Positions 43,344-53,702 of a DNA stretch of 64,000 nucleotides are shown piece after piece (the first letter of the stretch is position 1; the number at the start of each line of letters is the position of its first letter). Source of the DNA: an uncultured Pseudomonadota bacterium (lineage in GTDB: Bacteria > Pseudomonadota > Alphaproteobacteria > RF32 > CAG-239). The stretch spans positions 16,610 through 80,609 of the forward strand of contig CACWKS010000005.1 in NCBI GenBank assembly GCA_902761535.1, given 5' to 3'. The notes below the pieces were generated by a model. The model ran no database searches and was not told the origin of the DNA. It saw nothing but the letters and a program-made list of their open reading frames with translations. The position numbers and the translations under genes were made by a program.

Positions 43344-44024
43344 ATGAAGAAAAAATATTTATTCATTTTACCAACATTTTTAGTCTCAGCTTGTACTTTA
43401 ACAACATTATTTGATACAACTCCTCAAGGAGATTACATTCTGAAAACGATTTGCCGCCAAACTGTGTTCGGACACGTCGAAGAATGCATGGAAGAAGCAA
43501 TAAAAAAGTGTCCAAATTACATTTTGATAAAAGGCATAAGAGGCCGGGGTCCAACTTATTATTCAGAAGTACTTACCCTTTGTCCTAAAACATATTTGAA
43601 TAATGCCGTAATTAGTGATGAAGAAGTTAAAAAACTTTATGAAGACTATAAAGGGACTTTCCATGGTGAAAAGGAAGTCAAAGCCAAACATATTTTGGTT
43701 GATAGTGAAGCAAAGGCTAAGGAAGTTATTGCCCAATTAAATAATGGTAAACAATTTGATAACTTGGCTAAAAAATATTCCAAAGGACCTACTGATTTAG
43801 GCTATTTTATCAAAGAAATGATGGTCCCTGAATTTGCTGATGCAGCTTTTTCTATGAAAAAAGGTCAATTCAGTAAAACTCCGGTAAAGACTCAATTTGG
43901 TTACCATATTATCTTAGTTGAAGATATTCGTGAAGCAAAACCAGAAGATTTTGAGAAAATTGAACCACAGCTCAGGGCAATGTTAGCTAAAAAGGCTATG
44001 AGAGATATCTTTAAAGATTTATAA
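43344..44024 (+). CDS. Lipoprotein with parvulin domain, copy 2
   Basis: 226-aa product with lipobox VSAC, about 80 residues of unrelated Cys-containing sequence (ICRQTVFGHVEECMEEAIKK), and then a parvulin domain nearly identical to those of copies 1 and 3 (VKKLYEDYKGTFHGEKEVKA onward). It lacks the N-terminal SurA-like chaperone segment and stops early (RDIFKDL), missing the last 15 residues of the others. It looks like a fusion formed by duplication onto a different lipoprotein front. Confidence 0.8.
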   Translation: MKKKYLFILPTFLVSACTLTTLFDTTPQGDYILKTICRQTVFGHVEECMEEAIKKCPNYILIKGIRGRGPTYYSEVLTLCPKTYLNNAVISDEEVKKLYEDYKGTFHGEKEVKAKHILVDSEAKAKEVIAQLNNGKQFDNLAKKYSKGPTDLGYFIKEMMVPEFADAAFSMKKGQFSKTPVKTQFGYHIILVEDIREAKPEDFEKIEPQLRAMLAKKAMRDIFKDL

Positions 44025-44053
44025 AAATATTTAAACAACAATAGGAAACAACA

Positions 44054-44392
44054 ATGAAAAAAATTTTTCTAACAATAATATTATTAATTTTGATAGGATG
44101 TTCTCTAAGAAATTATGGCAATTCTGATTTTGAAAGAGATTTCTTACTAATTGGACATCATAAAAATGAGTTAATTGCTCAACGAGGAATCCCTGATAAA
44201 ACGTACAAAATTGATGAAAACAACGAGGTATTTGAATATTATTTAGGCTCTCAATCAAATTTCAGTTCCAACGGAAATTTTTACAATTCTTTTGGACAAC
44301 CTAATTACGTTTCGTATGGATCAATAACAACAAACCAGCTCAGTAGAACCTTTTATATAAAAAACAACATAATTGTTCACATTAAAGGATAG
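44054..44392 (+). CDS. Small lipoprotein
   Basis: 112-aa product with signal and lipobox ILIGC, then HHKNELIAQRGIPDKTYKID and EYYLGSQSNF, a layout reminiscent of BamE/SmpA-type lipoproteins (helix, G-x-P turn, beta strands), though the match is weak. It lies in the operon-like run between parvulin copies 2 and 3. Confidence 0.6.
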   Translation: MKKIFLTIILLILIGCSLRNYGNSDFERDFLLIGHHKNELIAQRGIPDKTYKIDENNEVFEYYLGSQSNFSSNGNFYNSFGQPNYVSYGSITTNQLSRTFYIKNNIIVHIKG

Positions 44393-44408
44393 AAGGATAA
44401 ATAGCATC

Positions 44409-45206
44409 ATGAAAAAACAAATATTTTATATACTCACATCCACATTATTATCATTTAACGCCTATGCTGCCAGTAAAGACGGTATTGCCGCTATTGTGAA
44501 CGGCAAACAAATCAAGGTTGAAGATATTAAAACTGTATACAATTTGCACCCTAAAACAAAAGAAAAAGTTTCTTTTGAAGAATTTTACAATAACGTATTG
44601 GATTTTTTAATTGAAAGTGAAGTAATTTACCAAGCAGCTCAAGATGAAAAAATATCCGATACTCCGGAATATACAATTAAATTAGCTGAAGCTAAAAAAG
44701 AATTAGCCCGTCAAATATATTTAAAGAAAAAAGCTCAGACCGCGATTAATGATAAGGCTGTTAAAAAGCTTTATGAAGATTACAAGGAAACTTTCCATGG
44801 CGAAAAAGAAGTCAAAGCCAAACACATTTTAGTTGACAGCGAAGCAAAAGCCAAAGAAGTTATCGCCAAACTTAATGATGCCGGTCAATTTGATAAATTA
44901 GCCAAGGAATATTCCAAAGAGCCGGCCGATTTAGGCTATTTCACCAAAGAAATGATGGTGCCGGAATTTGCCAATGCCGCTTTTTCTATGAAAAAAGGTC
45001 AATTCAGTAAAAATCCGGTAAAGACGCAATTTGGTTATCATGTTATTTTAGTTGAAGATATTCGTGAAGCCAAACCGGAAGATTTTGAGAAAATTGAACC
45101 ACAGCTCAGGGCAGTGTTAACTAAAAAGGTTATGAGCGACATCATGAATGACTTATACAACAAAGCTAAGATTATAAAGTATGATATTTCAGGTAATCAA
45201 TTGTAA
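44409..45206 (+). CDS. Exported parvulin-type peptidyl-prolyl isomerase, copy 3
   Basis: 265-aa full-length paralogue of copy 1: signal peptide to NAYA, SKDGIAAIVNGKQIKVEDIK, and the same parvulin domain, ending YDISGNQL (copy 1: YDVSGNKL). The ATG at 44409 is used; the upstream in-frame start overlaps the preceding gene. Near identity of the parvulin part to copies 1 and 2, with a more diverged N-terminus, suggests recent duplication or gene conversion. Confidence 0.88.
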   Translation: MKKQIFYILTSTLLSFNAYAASKDGIAAIVNGKQIKVEDIKTVYNLHPKTKEKVSFEEFYNNVLDFLIESEVIYQAAQDEKISDTPEYTIKLAEAKKELARQIYLKKKAQTAINDKAVKKLYEDYKETFHGEKEVKAKHILVDSEAKAKEVIAKLNDAGQFDKLAKEYSKEPADLGYFTKEMMVPEFANAAFSMKKGQFSKNPVKTQFGYHVILVEDIREAKPEDFEKIEPQLRAVLTKKVMSDIMNDLYNKAKIIKYDISGNQL

Positions 45207-45284
45207 TACACCAAGTATATCTATCCAATTACTAATTATAAAATAGCGTATTGTCTTTTGCTGGTTTATAACTTGGCTCTGCTC

Positions 45285-45313
45285 TTGACTCTCTTGTTTT
45301 AAAACACTAGATA
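45285..45313 (+). promoter_or_regulatory. Promoter of secA
   Basis: TTGACT (45285-45290) and TAGATA (45308-45313) are 17 bases apart, about 45 bases before the secA ATG. Confidence 0.5.
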
Positions 45314-45357
45314 TATATCATCTGAAACTTTCGAATATAAAACTTAAGGATATAAAT

Positions 45358-48090
45358 ATGATAGGCAGCATTGCACGCAAGATTTTCGGCTCAGCCAATG
45401 ACAGATATGTTAAAAGACAATACAAAATCGTTGAAAAAATCAATTCTTTGGAGCCGGAGATTTCTGCGCTTTCCGATGAACAACTTCGCGCCAAAACCGA
45501 TGAATTTAAAAAACGTTTATCTCAAGGCGAAACTTTAGACGAGCTTTTGCCTGAAGCTTTTGCCGTCGTCAGGGAATCCGCTAAACGCACTTTGGGACAA
45601 CGTCACTATGATGTTCAGCTTATCGGCGGTATTGTTTTGCACAACGGTCAAATCGCCGAAATGAAAACCGGTGAAGGTAAAACTCTGGTTGCCACCCTCG
45701 CCGCCTATCTTAATGCTTTGGAAGGCAAAGGCGTTCATATCGTTACCGTTAACGACTATTTGGCCAAACGCGATGCCGAATGGATGGGACAGGTCTATCG
45801 TTTCTTAGGGCTGACTGTTGATTATATCGTTCATGAAAAAAATGACGAGCAACGTCGTGCCGCTTATAATGCCGATATTCTTTATGCCACCAACAATGAA
45901 TTAGGCTTTGATTATTTGCGTGACAATATGAAATTCTGCCTTTCCGACATGGTGCAACGTCCGTTTAATTATGCCATTGTCGATGAGGTTGACTCTATTT
46001 TGATTGATGAAGCCCGCACTCCGTTGATTATCTCCGGTGCCGCCGAAGACAGCTCCGAAAAATATATTTTGGTAAATCGTATCATTCCGCAACTCTCCGA
46101 TGATGATTATGAGAAAGACGAAAAAGCCCGTCAGGTAACTTTAACCGAAAAAGGTATGGTCCACGTTGAGGAACTTCTTAAAAACGTCGGCCTGATTAAA
46201 GAGGGCGGACTTTATGATTTGGCTAACGTCAGCCTGGTTCATCACGTCAATCAAGCTCTGCGTGCCCACAAAATGCACATCAAAGATGTTGACTATATCG
46301 TCAAAGACGGTCAGGTAATGATTATCGATGAATTTACCGGTCGTATGATGGAAGGAAGACGTTACTCTGATGGTCTGCACCAAGCTATCGAAGCTAAAGA
46401 AGGTGTAAAAATTCAATCGGAAAATCAAACTCTTGCCTCGATAACCTTCCAAAATTATTTCAGAATTTATCCCAAGCTTTCCGGTATGACCGGCACGGCA
46501 ATGACCGAAGAAGCCGAATTTAACGACATTTATCATCTTGATTGTGTCGAAATTCCCACCAATCGTCCGGTTATTCGCCAAGATATGCATGATGAAATCT
46601 ATCGCACTGCCAATGAAAAATACGATGCCATCATCAAAACTATTATTGAGTGCCACGAAAAAGGTCAGCCGGTTTTGGTTGGTACTGCCTCAATCGAAAA
46701 ATCGGAACTGGTTGCCGATTTGCTTTCCAAACGCACCAATCTCAAGTTTGAAGTATTGAATGCCCGTCACCATGAACGTGAGGCCTATATTATCGCTCAG
46801 GCCGGACGCTCTGGTGCCATCACCGTTGCCACCAATATGGCAGGTCGCGGAACCGACATCCAACTCGGCGGTAACGTTGATATGCGCTTAAAAGAATCGT
46901 TGAAAGGCGATGAAACTCCTGAACAAATTGAAACTTTACGTGAAAAAATCAAACAAGAAGTTGAAGCCGATAAGGAAAAAGTTAAAGCCGCCGGCGGACT
47001 TTATATCTTAGGCACCGAACGCCACGAAAGCCGCCGTATTGATAACCAGCTGCGCGGTCGTTCCGGTCGTCAGGGCGATCCCGGCACTTCCAAATTCTTC
47101 TTATCATTGGAAGATGATTTGATGCGTATTTTCGGCTCGGAACGTATGGGAGTTATGCTTCAACATTTAGGTTTACCCGAAGGTGAACCTTTAGTTCACC
47201 CTTGGATCAGCAAGGCCTTGGAAAAAGCCCAGCAAAAGGTTGAAGAACGCAACTTTGATATCCGCAAAAACTTGCTCAAATATGATGATGTTATGAACGA
47301 GCAGCGTAAAGTTATCTATGCACAACGTCGTGAGTTAATGGAAAGTGATGATGTTTCCGAAGTCCTGATTGATATGTATCATGACCAAATTCGCAACATT
47401 GTTTATCAGGATATCACCTATGGTTCACTGCCCAAAGATTGGAATTTGGAGTTAATCAATCAAGATTTATCGCGTCTTACCGGCTATATCTTTCCTCTGC
47501 AAGATTGGCTCAACGAAGCAGATATTGATTCCGAAAAACTGGTTGAATTGATATGCGATGCGGTTGATAAATCTCAACAGGCCAAAAATGCTGATGTTCC
47601 TGCCGATATTTTACGCATTGTCGAAAAATCTATCCTCTTACAAGAACTTGATACTTTGTGGAAAGATCATATCGCAACTCTTGATTATATGCGCTACACT
47701 ATTGTATTGCGTGCCTATGGTCAAAAAGATCCGCTTAATGAATACAAAAAAGAAGCATTCAACATGTTCTCTAACATGTTGGGGCAATTAGGCGAAAAAG
47801 TATCTTTCATATTATTGAGAACGGTTATAAAACAAAATTCCGCCGAAAAGATGGAAAAACAAACTAACCAAAACCAATCCATTAAAGAAATTCACGAATC
47901 TCCGGTTAATTTGTTATCCGGTCAACGTGAGGAAAATACTATGCCTGCTCCCGAAAAACCAACCACGTTCAGTTATGGCAACCAAGCTGTTGATCCGAAT
48001 AATCCCGACACTTGGGGTAAAATAGCTCGTAACGATCCTTGTCCTTGCGGATCGGGAAAGAAATATAAACATTGCCACGGTAAAATATAA
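45358..48090 (+). CDS. secA: Protein translocase ATPase SecA
   Basis: Motor of general protein export at the SecYEG channel. Walker A MKTGEGKT at 102-109, [17 protein letters not shown], the DEAD-like [41 protein letters not shown] and [11 protein letters not shown]. The C-terminal zinc motif [14 protein letters not shown] (SecB/ribosome contact) is complete. 910 aa is normal. TAAGGA precedes the ATG. Confidence 0.98.
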   Translation: MIGSIARKIFGSANDRYVKRQYKIVEKINSLEPEISALSDEQLRAKTDEFKKRLSQGETLDELLPEAFAVVRESAKRTLGQRHYDVQLIGGIVLHNGQIAEMKTGEGKTLVATLAAYLNALEGKGVHIVTVNDYLAKRDAEWMGQVYRFLGLTVDYIVHEKNDEQRRAAYNADILYATNNELGFDYLRDNMKFCLSDMVQRPFNYAIVDEVDSILIDEARTPLIISGAAEDSSEKYILVNRIIPQLSDDDYEKDEKARQVTLTEKGMVHVEELLKNVGLIKEGGLYDLANVSLVHHVNQALRAHKMHIKDVDYIVKDGQVMIIDEFTGRMMEGRRYSDGLHQAIEAKEGVKIQSENQTLASITFQNYFRIYPKLSGMTGTAMTEEAEFNDIYHLDCVEIPTNRPVIRQDMHDEIYRTANEKYDAIIKTIIECHEKGQPVLVGTASIEKSELVADLLSKRTNLKFEVLNARHHEREAYIIAQAGRSGAITVATNMAGRGTDIQLGGNVDMRLKESLKGDETPEQIETLREKIKQEVEADKEKVKAAGGLYILGTERHESRRIDNQLRGRSGRQGDPGTSKFFLSLEDDLMRIFGSERMGVMLQHLGLPEGEPLVHPWISKALEKAQQKVEERNFDIRKNLLKYDDVMNEQRKVIYAQRRELMESDDVSEVLIDMYHDQIRNIVYQDITYGSLPKDWNLELINQDLSRLTGYIFPLQDWLNEADIDSEKLVELICDAVDKSQQAKNADVPADILRIVEKSILLQELDTLWKDHIATLDYMRYTIVLRAYGQKDPLNEYKKEAFNMFSNMLGQLGEKVSFILLRTVIKQNSAEKMEKQTNQNQSIKEIHESPVNLLSGQREENTMPAPEKPTTFSYGNQAVDPNNPDTWGKIARNDPCPCGSGKKYKHCHGKI

Positions 48091-48149
48091 CAGATGTTTA
48101 TATAAAATTAACTCTTGACTGTTTATAATAAATTTCAAGGAGATTTATT

Positions 48150-49289
48150 ATGTTAAGGTTATATGTACTTGCTTTTTTAAGTCTGTTTATAATCGGAAAA
48201 ACCAATGCCCAAGATGATGTTCCGTCTTTACTCGGCGATGAACCACCTGTTTCCGCAACCACACCTAAAAACGAAGAAGCTTCCGAAAAAAATACCGTTA
48301 AAACAGAAGAAGTAACATCACCTGCAGCAGAAGAAAAAAAAGAAGAAAATGTTTTATTTAATTTTTTGGGAATAAAAATTCCTGATTTTATTCCTACCTC
48401 AATCAAAAAACCGTTACCAAAAATAGAAAGTAACGAAAACTCATTGCAAATTCTTACTCAAAAGGCTGAAAATGGCGATCTTCAATCTCAGCTTAAATTA
48501 GGTTTTGCTTATCTCTATGGCTCTGATAAGCTCGCTGTTGATTACACTAAAGCTTTTCATTTTTATCAACTGGCCGCTGAACAAAACGACTTAACCGGCT
48601 TGAATAATCTCGGAACATTATACTACAATGGTTTGGGTATTTCTCGTGATACCAGAAAAGCCGCCGAATTATTTATTAAATCAGCTGAATTAGGCAATGC
48701 TGAGGCTGCTACTAATTTAGCATTCATGTATATCAGCGGTAACGGCATTGAAAAAGATATTGCTACAGGAATCAAATATTTCCAGCAAGCCGCCGATGAT
48801 AACATTTTAGCTAAATTTATGATTGGTTGTGCTCTCTATCACGGAACTTTTATTCCACGCGATTACATAAAAGCAGCACCGATGATTAAAGCCGCTGCCG
48901 ATGCCGGTCTTGATGAGGCACAAATTTTATTGGCCGACATATACATCAAAGGACAAGGATATCCTCAAAATTATGCCAATGCCGTTAAATATTTAAATTA
49001 TGCCGTAACTCAAGGAAATGTCCAAGCTATGTTGCGGCTTGCCGATATATACTCCGGTATTATCAAATATCCCTCTGATATTGTTATAGCACACACTTTA
49101 TACAACTTAGCCTATGTTCGCGGAATACAGAATGCTCAATCAAGAATTAATCAACTGCAAGCAAAAATGAGCATCGACCAACTTATGCAAGCTCAACAGG
49201 AAGCTTCCAATTATCAAGAAAAGCCTTCTCAGCTCACCAGTTATGTTCACCAAACTTTCGGAAACGAACTCTGCTCTCTTTTACAATAA
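48150..49289 (+). CDS. Exported Sel1-repeat protein
   Basis: 379-aa product with signal peptide to about GKTNA, a Pro/Glu/Lys-rich linker to about residue 75, then at least six Sel1-like repeats, for example AFHFYQLAAEQNDLTGLNNL, AAELFIKSAELGNAEAATNL, GIKYFQQAADDNILAKF and AVKYLNYAVTQGNVQAMLRL. Such helical solenoids bind proteins, often in envelope or stress pathways. AAGGAG precedes the ATG. It follows secA by 60 bases. The end converges on accC. Confidence 0.88.
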   Translation: MLRLYVLAFLSLFIIGKTNAQDDVPSLLGDEPPVSATTPKNEEASEKNTVKTEEVTSPAAEEKKEENVLFNFLGIKIPDFIPTSIKKPLPKIESNENSLQILTQKAENGDLQSQLKLGFAYLYGSDKLAVDYTKAFHFYQLAAEQNDLTGLNNLGTLYYNGLGISRDTRKAAELFIKSAELGNAEAATNLAFMYISGNGIEKDIATGIKYFQQAADDNILAKFMIGCALYHGTFIPRDYIKAAPMIKAAADAGLDEAQILLADIYIKGQGYPQNYANAVKYLNYAVTQGNVQAMLRLADIYSGIIKYPSDIVIAHTLYNLAYVRGIQNAQSRINQLQAKMSIDQLMQAQQEASNYQEKPSQLTSYVHQTFGNELCSLLQ

Positions 49290-49291
49290 AA

Positions 49292-50632
49292 TCATTTAAA
49301 ATTACGAATATTATTTTCTAACCAATGAATATCATAAATACCGTCAATATATTCGGGTTGAGCCATAATTTTTTGATGCAAAGGAATTGTTGTCTTTATT
49401 CCGTCAATAACAAATTCTTCTAATGCTCTGTTCATTCTCATCAACACTCCGTTGCGTGTCCGTCCGTGAACAATTAATTTAGCAATCATACTATCATAAA
49501 AAGGAGGAATCTTATAACCGGAATAAATTTCCGAATCAACCCTTACCCCTAAACCGCCGGGAGCATGCCACTCGGTAACTTTGCCGGCATTAGGCACAAA
49601 AGTTTCGGGATCTTCGGCATTGATACGACATTCTATTGCACAACCATGCAATTTAATATCCTCTTGCGAATAGCCCAACTTTGCTCCATCGGCAATTCTT
49701 AATTGTTCTCTGACTATATCGACACCGGAAACTGCTTCGGTAATCGGATGTTCCACTTGTAGGCGCGTATTCATCTCTAAAAAATAAAACTTACCGTCTT
49801 CAAATAAAAATTCCATCGTACCGGCACTTATATATCCAATCTTAGCTGCTGCACTACGCGCCAACTCACATATTTCTTTTCGTTGAGCTTCATTTAACGC
49901 AGGAGACGGGGTTTCTTCGATAATCTTTTGATTTTGTCGTTGAATTGAACAATCACGTTCCCCTAAATGCACCACATTACCATAACTGTCAGCCAAAATT
50001 TGCACCTCTATATGACGCGGATTTTGCAAATATTTTTCCATATAAACATCGTCACTGGGAAAAGACGCTTTAGCTTCGGCCTTTGCCATCATATAAGCCG
50101 TACCTATCTCTTGATCATTATAAGCTATTTTCATACCTTTTCCGCCGCCGCCGGCCTTAGCTTTTATAATCACCGGATAACCGATTTCATTGGCCTTAGT
50201 TCTGGCCTCATCGACATTGTTCAACACATCCGAACCTTCAATCACCGGCAACCCGCATTCTTTGGCAAATTCTCTTGCTTTCAGTTTATCACCCATCATT
50301 CTTATCTGTTCAGATTTTGGGCCTATAAAAGCTATTCCGTGTTCTTCTACCATTTCTGCAAAATCAGCATCTTCTGACAAAAAACCATAGCCGGGATGAA
50401 TTGCATCAACTCCGGTAATTGTTGCTGCCGAGATAATTGCAGACTTATTTAAATATGAATCACCGGGACGTGCCGGACCAATACATACAGCCTCATCTGC
50501 CAATCTTACATGCATCGCATTAGCATCGGCCTCGGAATGTACTGCAACAGTTTTAATCCCCATTTCGCGACAAGCTCGATGAATTCGTAAAGCAACTTCG
50601 CCACGATTAGCAATAAGTACTTTTTCAAACAT
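49292..50632 (-). CDS. accC: Acetyl-CoA carboxylase, biotin carboxylase subunit
   Basis: Carboxylates the biotin on AccB with ATP and bicarbonate, the first step of fatty-acid synthesis. ANRGEVALRIHRACREMGI opens the domain. The ATP-grasp loop KAGGGGKGMKIA, EKYLQNPRHIEVQ, RDCSIQRQNQKIIEE, the metal-binding EMNTRLQVEHPITE and the conserved RINAED follow. 446 aa is normal. It lies 9 bases after accB on the same transcript. Confidence 0.98.
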   Translation of the reverse strand: MFEKVLIANRGEVALRIHRACREMGIKTVAVHSEADANAMHVRLADEAVCIGPARPGDSYLNKSAIISAATITGVDAIHPGYGFLSEDADFAEMVEEHGIAFIGPKSEQIRMMGDKLKAREFAKECGLPVIEGSDVLNNVDEARTKANEIGYPVIIKAKAGGGGKGMKIAYNDQEIGTAYMMAKAEAKASFPSDDVYMEKYLQNPRHIEVQILADSYGNVVHLGERDCSIQRQNQKIIEETPSPALNEAQRKEICELARSAAAKIGYISAGTMEFLFEDGKFYFLEMNTRLQVEHPITEAVSGVDIVREQLRIADGAKLGYSQEDIKLHGCAIECRINAEDPETFVPNAGKVTEWHAPGGLGVRVDSEIYSGYKIPPFYDSMIAKLIVHGRTRNGVLMRMNRALEEFVIDGIKTTIPLHQKIMAQPEYIDGIYDIHWLENNIRNFK

Positions 50633-50641
50633 TTTGCCCTC

Positions 50642-51112
50642 TTATTCAATTATCAGCAAAGACTCACCATATTCAACCGGATCACCGGATTCTACTAATA
50701 TTTTGGTAACAATACCCGAACGATGAGCCTTAACTGGATTAAAGGTTTTCATTGCCTCAATCAAACAAACAATATCGCCTTCTTTAACTTTATCTCCGAC
50801 ATTAACATAATCAGGTTTAGTCGGATCAGGTGATAAATAAACCACTCCAACAATTGGAGCCTTAACGCTCCCTGCATTATTTGAATAATCATCAATCGAA
50901 AATTCATCATTTTTTACCGTAACATTATCTCCTGCCTGATTAGCCATCACGCTCATTTGAGCAGGTGCTGTCACCGCCGGTGCAACACAACTGACCGCAC
51001 ACTTAATACTAATACGGCATTTTTCATCTTCATATTCCAATTCGCTTAAATTGTTTTTATTTAAAACTTCAGCCAATTTATTTATTACTTTGGTATCAAT
51101 TTGATTATTCAT
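50642..51112 (-). CDS. accB: Biotin carboxyl carrier protein of acetyl-CoA carboxylase
   Basis: Carries the biotin that shuttles carboxyl groups. The C-terminal biotinyl domain has APIVGVVYLSPDPTKPDYVN, the thumb, and EAMKTF with the biotinylated Lys122, then VKAHRSGIVTKILVESGDPV. The N-terminal helix and flexible linker make up residues 1-80. 156 aa is normal. The residue after Lys is Thr where Met or Leu is commoner. Confidence 0.96.
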   Translation of the reverse strand: MNNQIDTKVINKLAEVLNKNNLSELEYEDEKCRISIKCAVSCVAPAVTAPAQMSVMANQAGDNVTVKNDEFSIDDYSNNAGSVKAPIVGVVYLSPDPTKPDYVNVGDKVKEGDIVCLIEAMKTFNPVKAHRSGIVTKILVESGDPVEYGESLLIIE

Positions 51113-51275
51113 AGTTTTAATCTCACAAAAATTTCTAACTTTTAAAAAGATATCATTTTTTATAAAAAATACAAGAAAAATTACATTTTTTTAGCATTTT
51201 TTTGCATTTTTACCCCGAAAATCGCAATTTCACATTTTATTGCATAAATGTTTTATTCGCATTAATTTAAAAAAA

Positions 51276-51291
51276 TGGCACGCATATTGCA
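51276..51291 (+). promoter_or_regulatory. Sigma-54 promoter of the hook operon
   Basis: TGGCACGCATATTGCA matches the -24/-12 consensus TGGCACG-N4-TTGCA exactly, 37 bases before the fliK start. It implies RpoN and an activator control hook genes, as in Caulobacter. Confidence 0.9.
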
Positions 51292-51328
51292 TATACTTTT
51301 GCAAAACAACTTGTAAAAGGGCTGAAAA

Positions 51329-52921
51329 ATGGAAATACAAGATCGAAACAATATTATGCAACTTGCATTAAACCTGAATTTTGACGCTAAAAATGTGTCA
51401 TCACTTCCGGAATTAAATTTTATGGATATGGTAAAAAACAATGATACTGTTTTTTCCTCTGACAATTCTTTATCTGCAAATTCTTTATCTCTTAAAAAAA
51501 CGGATCCTAAGGTTAAATCAGATTTAAATAAGAAGGAACTGCCCACGGCAGATAAGGGAAAAAACGCATCTTCAGATAAGATTAAAAACAAACCTGATCA
51601 AGATAAAAAAGTTAAGGCCTCCGGTAATAAAACCGATGTTGCGGATAACACAATTGCCCAGGATAATACAACAGAAATAAAAGAAAATAATTCTGAAGAA
51701 GCTCCGGCAACCTATATTAATAATGATTCAAATACTGAAGAAAATATTACCCCTGCCATTAACGACACTCAAACTGTTGTTAATGAAAATATTAATTCCA
51801 CGGCAGCTCCCGTTCAAATTGCATTAAACCAACTTAATGATTTACCTGAGATATTACTCCCTACTGCCCAACTGGTTGACACCAATCCTAAAATTCAAAC
51901 TCTGGAAACCGATATCCAAACGGTTACTCTTGAAGAAAATCAGTCTGTTGTACCAAACAACGAAGCAATTGTTGATATTTTTAGCTCAGAGCCGGAACAA
52001 AATATTCATATTTCAAAAAATACTACCGAACAAACTATTCAACCTCAACAATCAGAAATTTTATCTTCTGACGATTTATTGATTCGTCAGGTTCAAGATT
52101 TTGACAGAAAACTGGGTACTGAACATCAAGTTAAAATTGATGTAAATGTTAATGAGGCAAAAATTGCCGAGCCGGTTGAAAAAAATGTTTTGCAAAATTC
52201 ATTTACACTTACTGCTATGTTACAAAGCACGGATAATAATGAAACAATTATTGATACGCCGATATCAGAACAAAACGTTGCAACTTTGCAGTCTTCTCAA
52301 GATGATATTCAAGTTCAACCTGTACCGGTAGCAAATAACTCTGTTGCTTTTGTTGCCGATACTTCAAACACCCAAGCAGATTTGACTGAAAATAACTCCT
52401 CAATCATCAATGTTACTCGCGGCATTGATACCGTTACCGACACTGCGCCTAAAGCAATCAATCAACGTCTGCAGGAAATCAATAATGACAATTCGTTACG
52501 TGCCAATGCCAAAGAAGTGGTTGAGCAAATTAAAGTCAATATAACCAAATCCGCGGTAAAAGGAGTTGACACCATTGATATCCAGCTCAAACCTGAAGAT
52601 TTAGGTAAAGTTCAAGTTCGTATGTATATCAGTAAAGACGGTCGTCTCCATGCTGATGTTATTACCTCGCGTGCCGAAACTGCTGAATTATTGCAACGTG
52701 AAGTAAGCAGTTTAAGTAAATCTTTTCAAGATGCCGGTTACAACACCGACGAGCAAAGTTTTAATTTCAGTTCTCAGAATGAAAATCAAACTCATCGCCA
52801 AAATGAGGATAACCAATTCCATCAATTTATCGGTGAGAGCTTGGAGCAAGAAAACGAGCCGGCTCAGGCTAATGATAATCTGATTTATGATCCTAAAGTC
52901 GGATTAAATATCAGAGTATAG
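51329..52921 (+). CDS. fliK: Flagellar hook-length control protein FliK
   Basis: Secreted ruler that sets hook length and switches export to filament substrates. The first 400 residues are a low-complexity Asn/Asp/Lys/Thr/Ser-rich region, as usual. The C-terminal Flg_hook domain is conserved: IDIQLKPEDLGKVQVRMYIS, DGRLHADVITSRAETAELLQ and SLSKSFQDAGYN. 530 aa. It is the first gene behind the sigma-54 promoter, followed by flgD after 18 bases. Confidence 0.9.
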   Translation: MEIQDRNNIMQLALNLNFDAKNVSSLPELNFMDMVKNNDTVFSSDNSLSANSLSLKKTDPKVKSDLNKKELPTADKGKNASSDKIKNKPDQDKKVKASGNKTDVADNTIAQDNTTEIKENNSEEAPATYINNDSNTEENITPAINDTQTVVNENINSTAAPVQIALNQLNDLPEILLPTAQLVDTNPKIQTLETDIQTVTLEENQSVVPNNEAIVDIFSSEPEQNIHISKNTTEQTIQPQQSEILSSDDLLIRQVQDFDRKLGTEHQVKIDVNVNEAKIAEPVEKNVLQNSFTLTAMLQSTDNNETIIDTPISEQNVATLQSSQDDIQVQPVPVANNSVAFVADTSNTQADLTENNSSIINVTRGIDTVTDTAPKAINQRLQEINNDNSLRANAKEVVEQIKVNITKSAVKGVDTIDIQLKPEDLGKVQVRMYISKDGRLHADVITSRAETAELLQREVSSLSKSFQDAGYNTDEQSFNFSSQNENQTHRQNEDNQFHQFIGESLEQENEPAQANDNLIYDPKVGLNIRV

Positions 52922-52939
52922 TTATAAGGAGATTGTGAT

Positions 52940-53677
52940 ATGACAGATTTAACTTCCATTATAGGTTCAGTCAACACCGCTACCGGCAAAACAGGTGCTG
53001 CCAGTCAGACTTTATCTGCTGACATGAACACTTTTTTAACTATGTTGACTACCCAATTACAATATCAAGATCCTTTGGATCCGATGGATGCTACGGAATA
53101 TACCAATCAGTTGGTTCAATATTCCAATGTTGAACAATCCATTCAAACCAACACCAAACTTGATCAATTATTGAGTTTGTCAATTTACAACCTCGGAGTT
53201 CAAGCTACCGGTTATGTCGGACAAACCGTCCAGGTATTAGGTGATGTTATGCCGCTTGAAAAAGGTGTCGCCAAAGCCACTTATACTTTAGGGCAAAATG
53301 CTTCCGAAAATACTATTTTAGTCAAAGATTTAGACGGTAATGTAGTATATAGCGAAGCCGGTGCAACCACCGCCGGAGTACATGACTTCATTTGGAATGG
53401 TAAAAATAATTCCGGTGAGCAGCTCCCTGATGGAGCTTACCAAGTAGTTGTCAATGCCAAAGCTGTATCCGGTCAACCGGCTCCGGCCGTCACCACCACC
53501 GTTTACGGACGCGTTACCGGAGTGGCCAGTGACGATAAAGGCATTTATATCGGTTTAGGTGATGCAACTACCACCACCATCGATAATATTTTAACATCTC
53601 GCGGCTCCGGCTATTGGGATGAAATAATCGCAAGCGTCCAAGGAAATGACGACGCATTAACCAATGAGAATGTATAA
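52940..53677 (+). CDS. flgD: Flagellar hook-assembly (capping) protein FlgD
   Basis: Scaffold at the hook tip that lets FlgE subunits polymerise. The conserved N-terminal block is MNTFLTMLTTQLQYQDPLDP with MDATEYTNQLVQYSNVEQS, then a FlgD Ig-like/Tudor part with GVHDFIWNGKNNSGEQLPDG. 245 aa is normal. AAGGAG precedes the ATG; the gene lies between fliK and flgE. Confidence 0.95.
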   Translation: MTDLTSIIGSVNTATGKTGAASQTLSADMNTFLTMLTTQLQYQDPLDPMDATEYTNQLVQYSNVEQSIQTNTKLDQLLSLSIYNLGVQATGYVGQTVQVLGDVMPLEKGVAKATYTLGQNASENTILVKDLDGNVVYSEAGATTAGVHDFIWNGKNNSGEQLPDGAYQVVVNAKAVSGQPAPAVTTTVYGRVTGVASDDKGIYIGLGDATTTTIDNILTSRGSGYWDEIIASVQGNDDALTNENV

Positions 53678-53702
53678 CCATTAAGTTTTAGGAGAAAGAA
53701 AA

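Noticed and set aside
46141..46656. 171-codon minus-strand frame inside secA
   Set aside because: It lies fully within a highly conserved gene and shows no protein features of its own.
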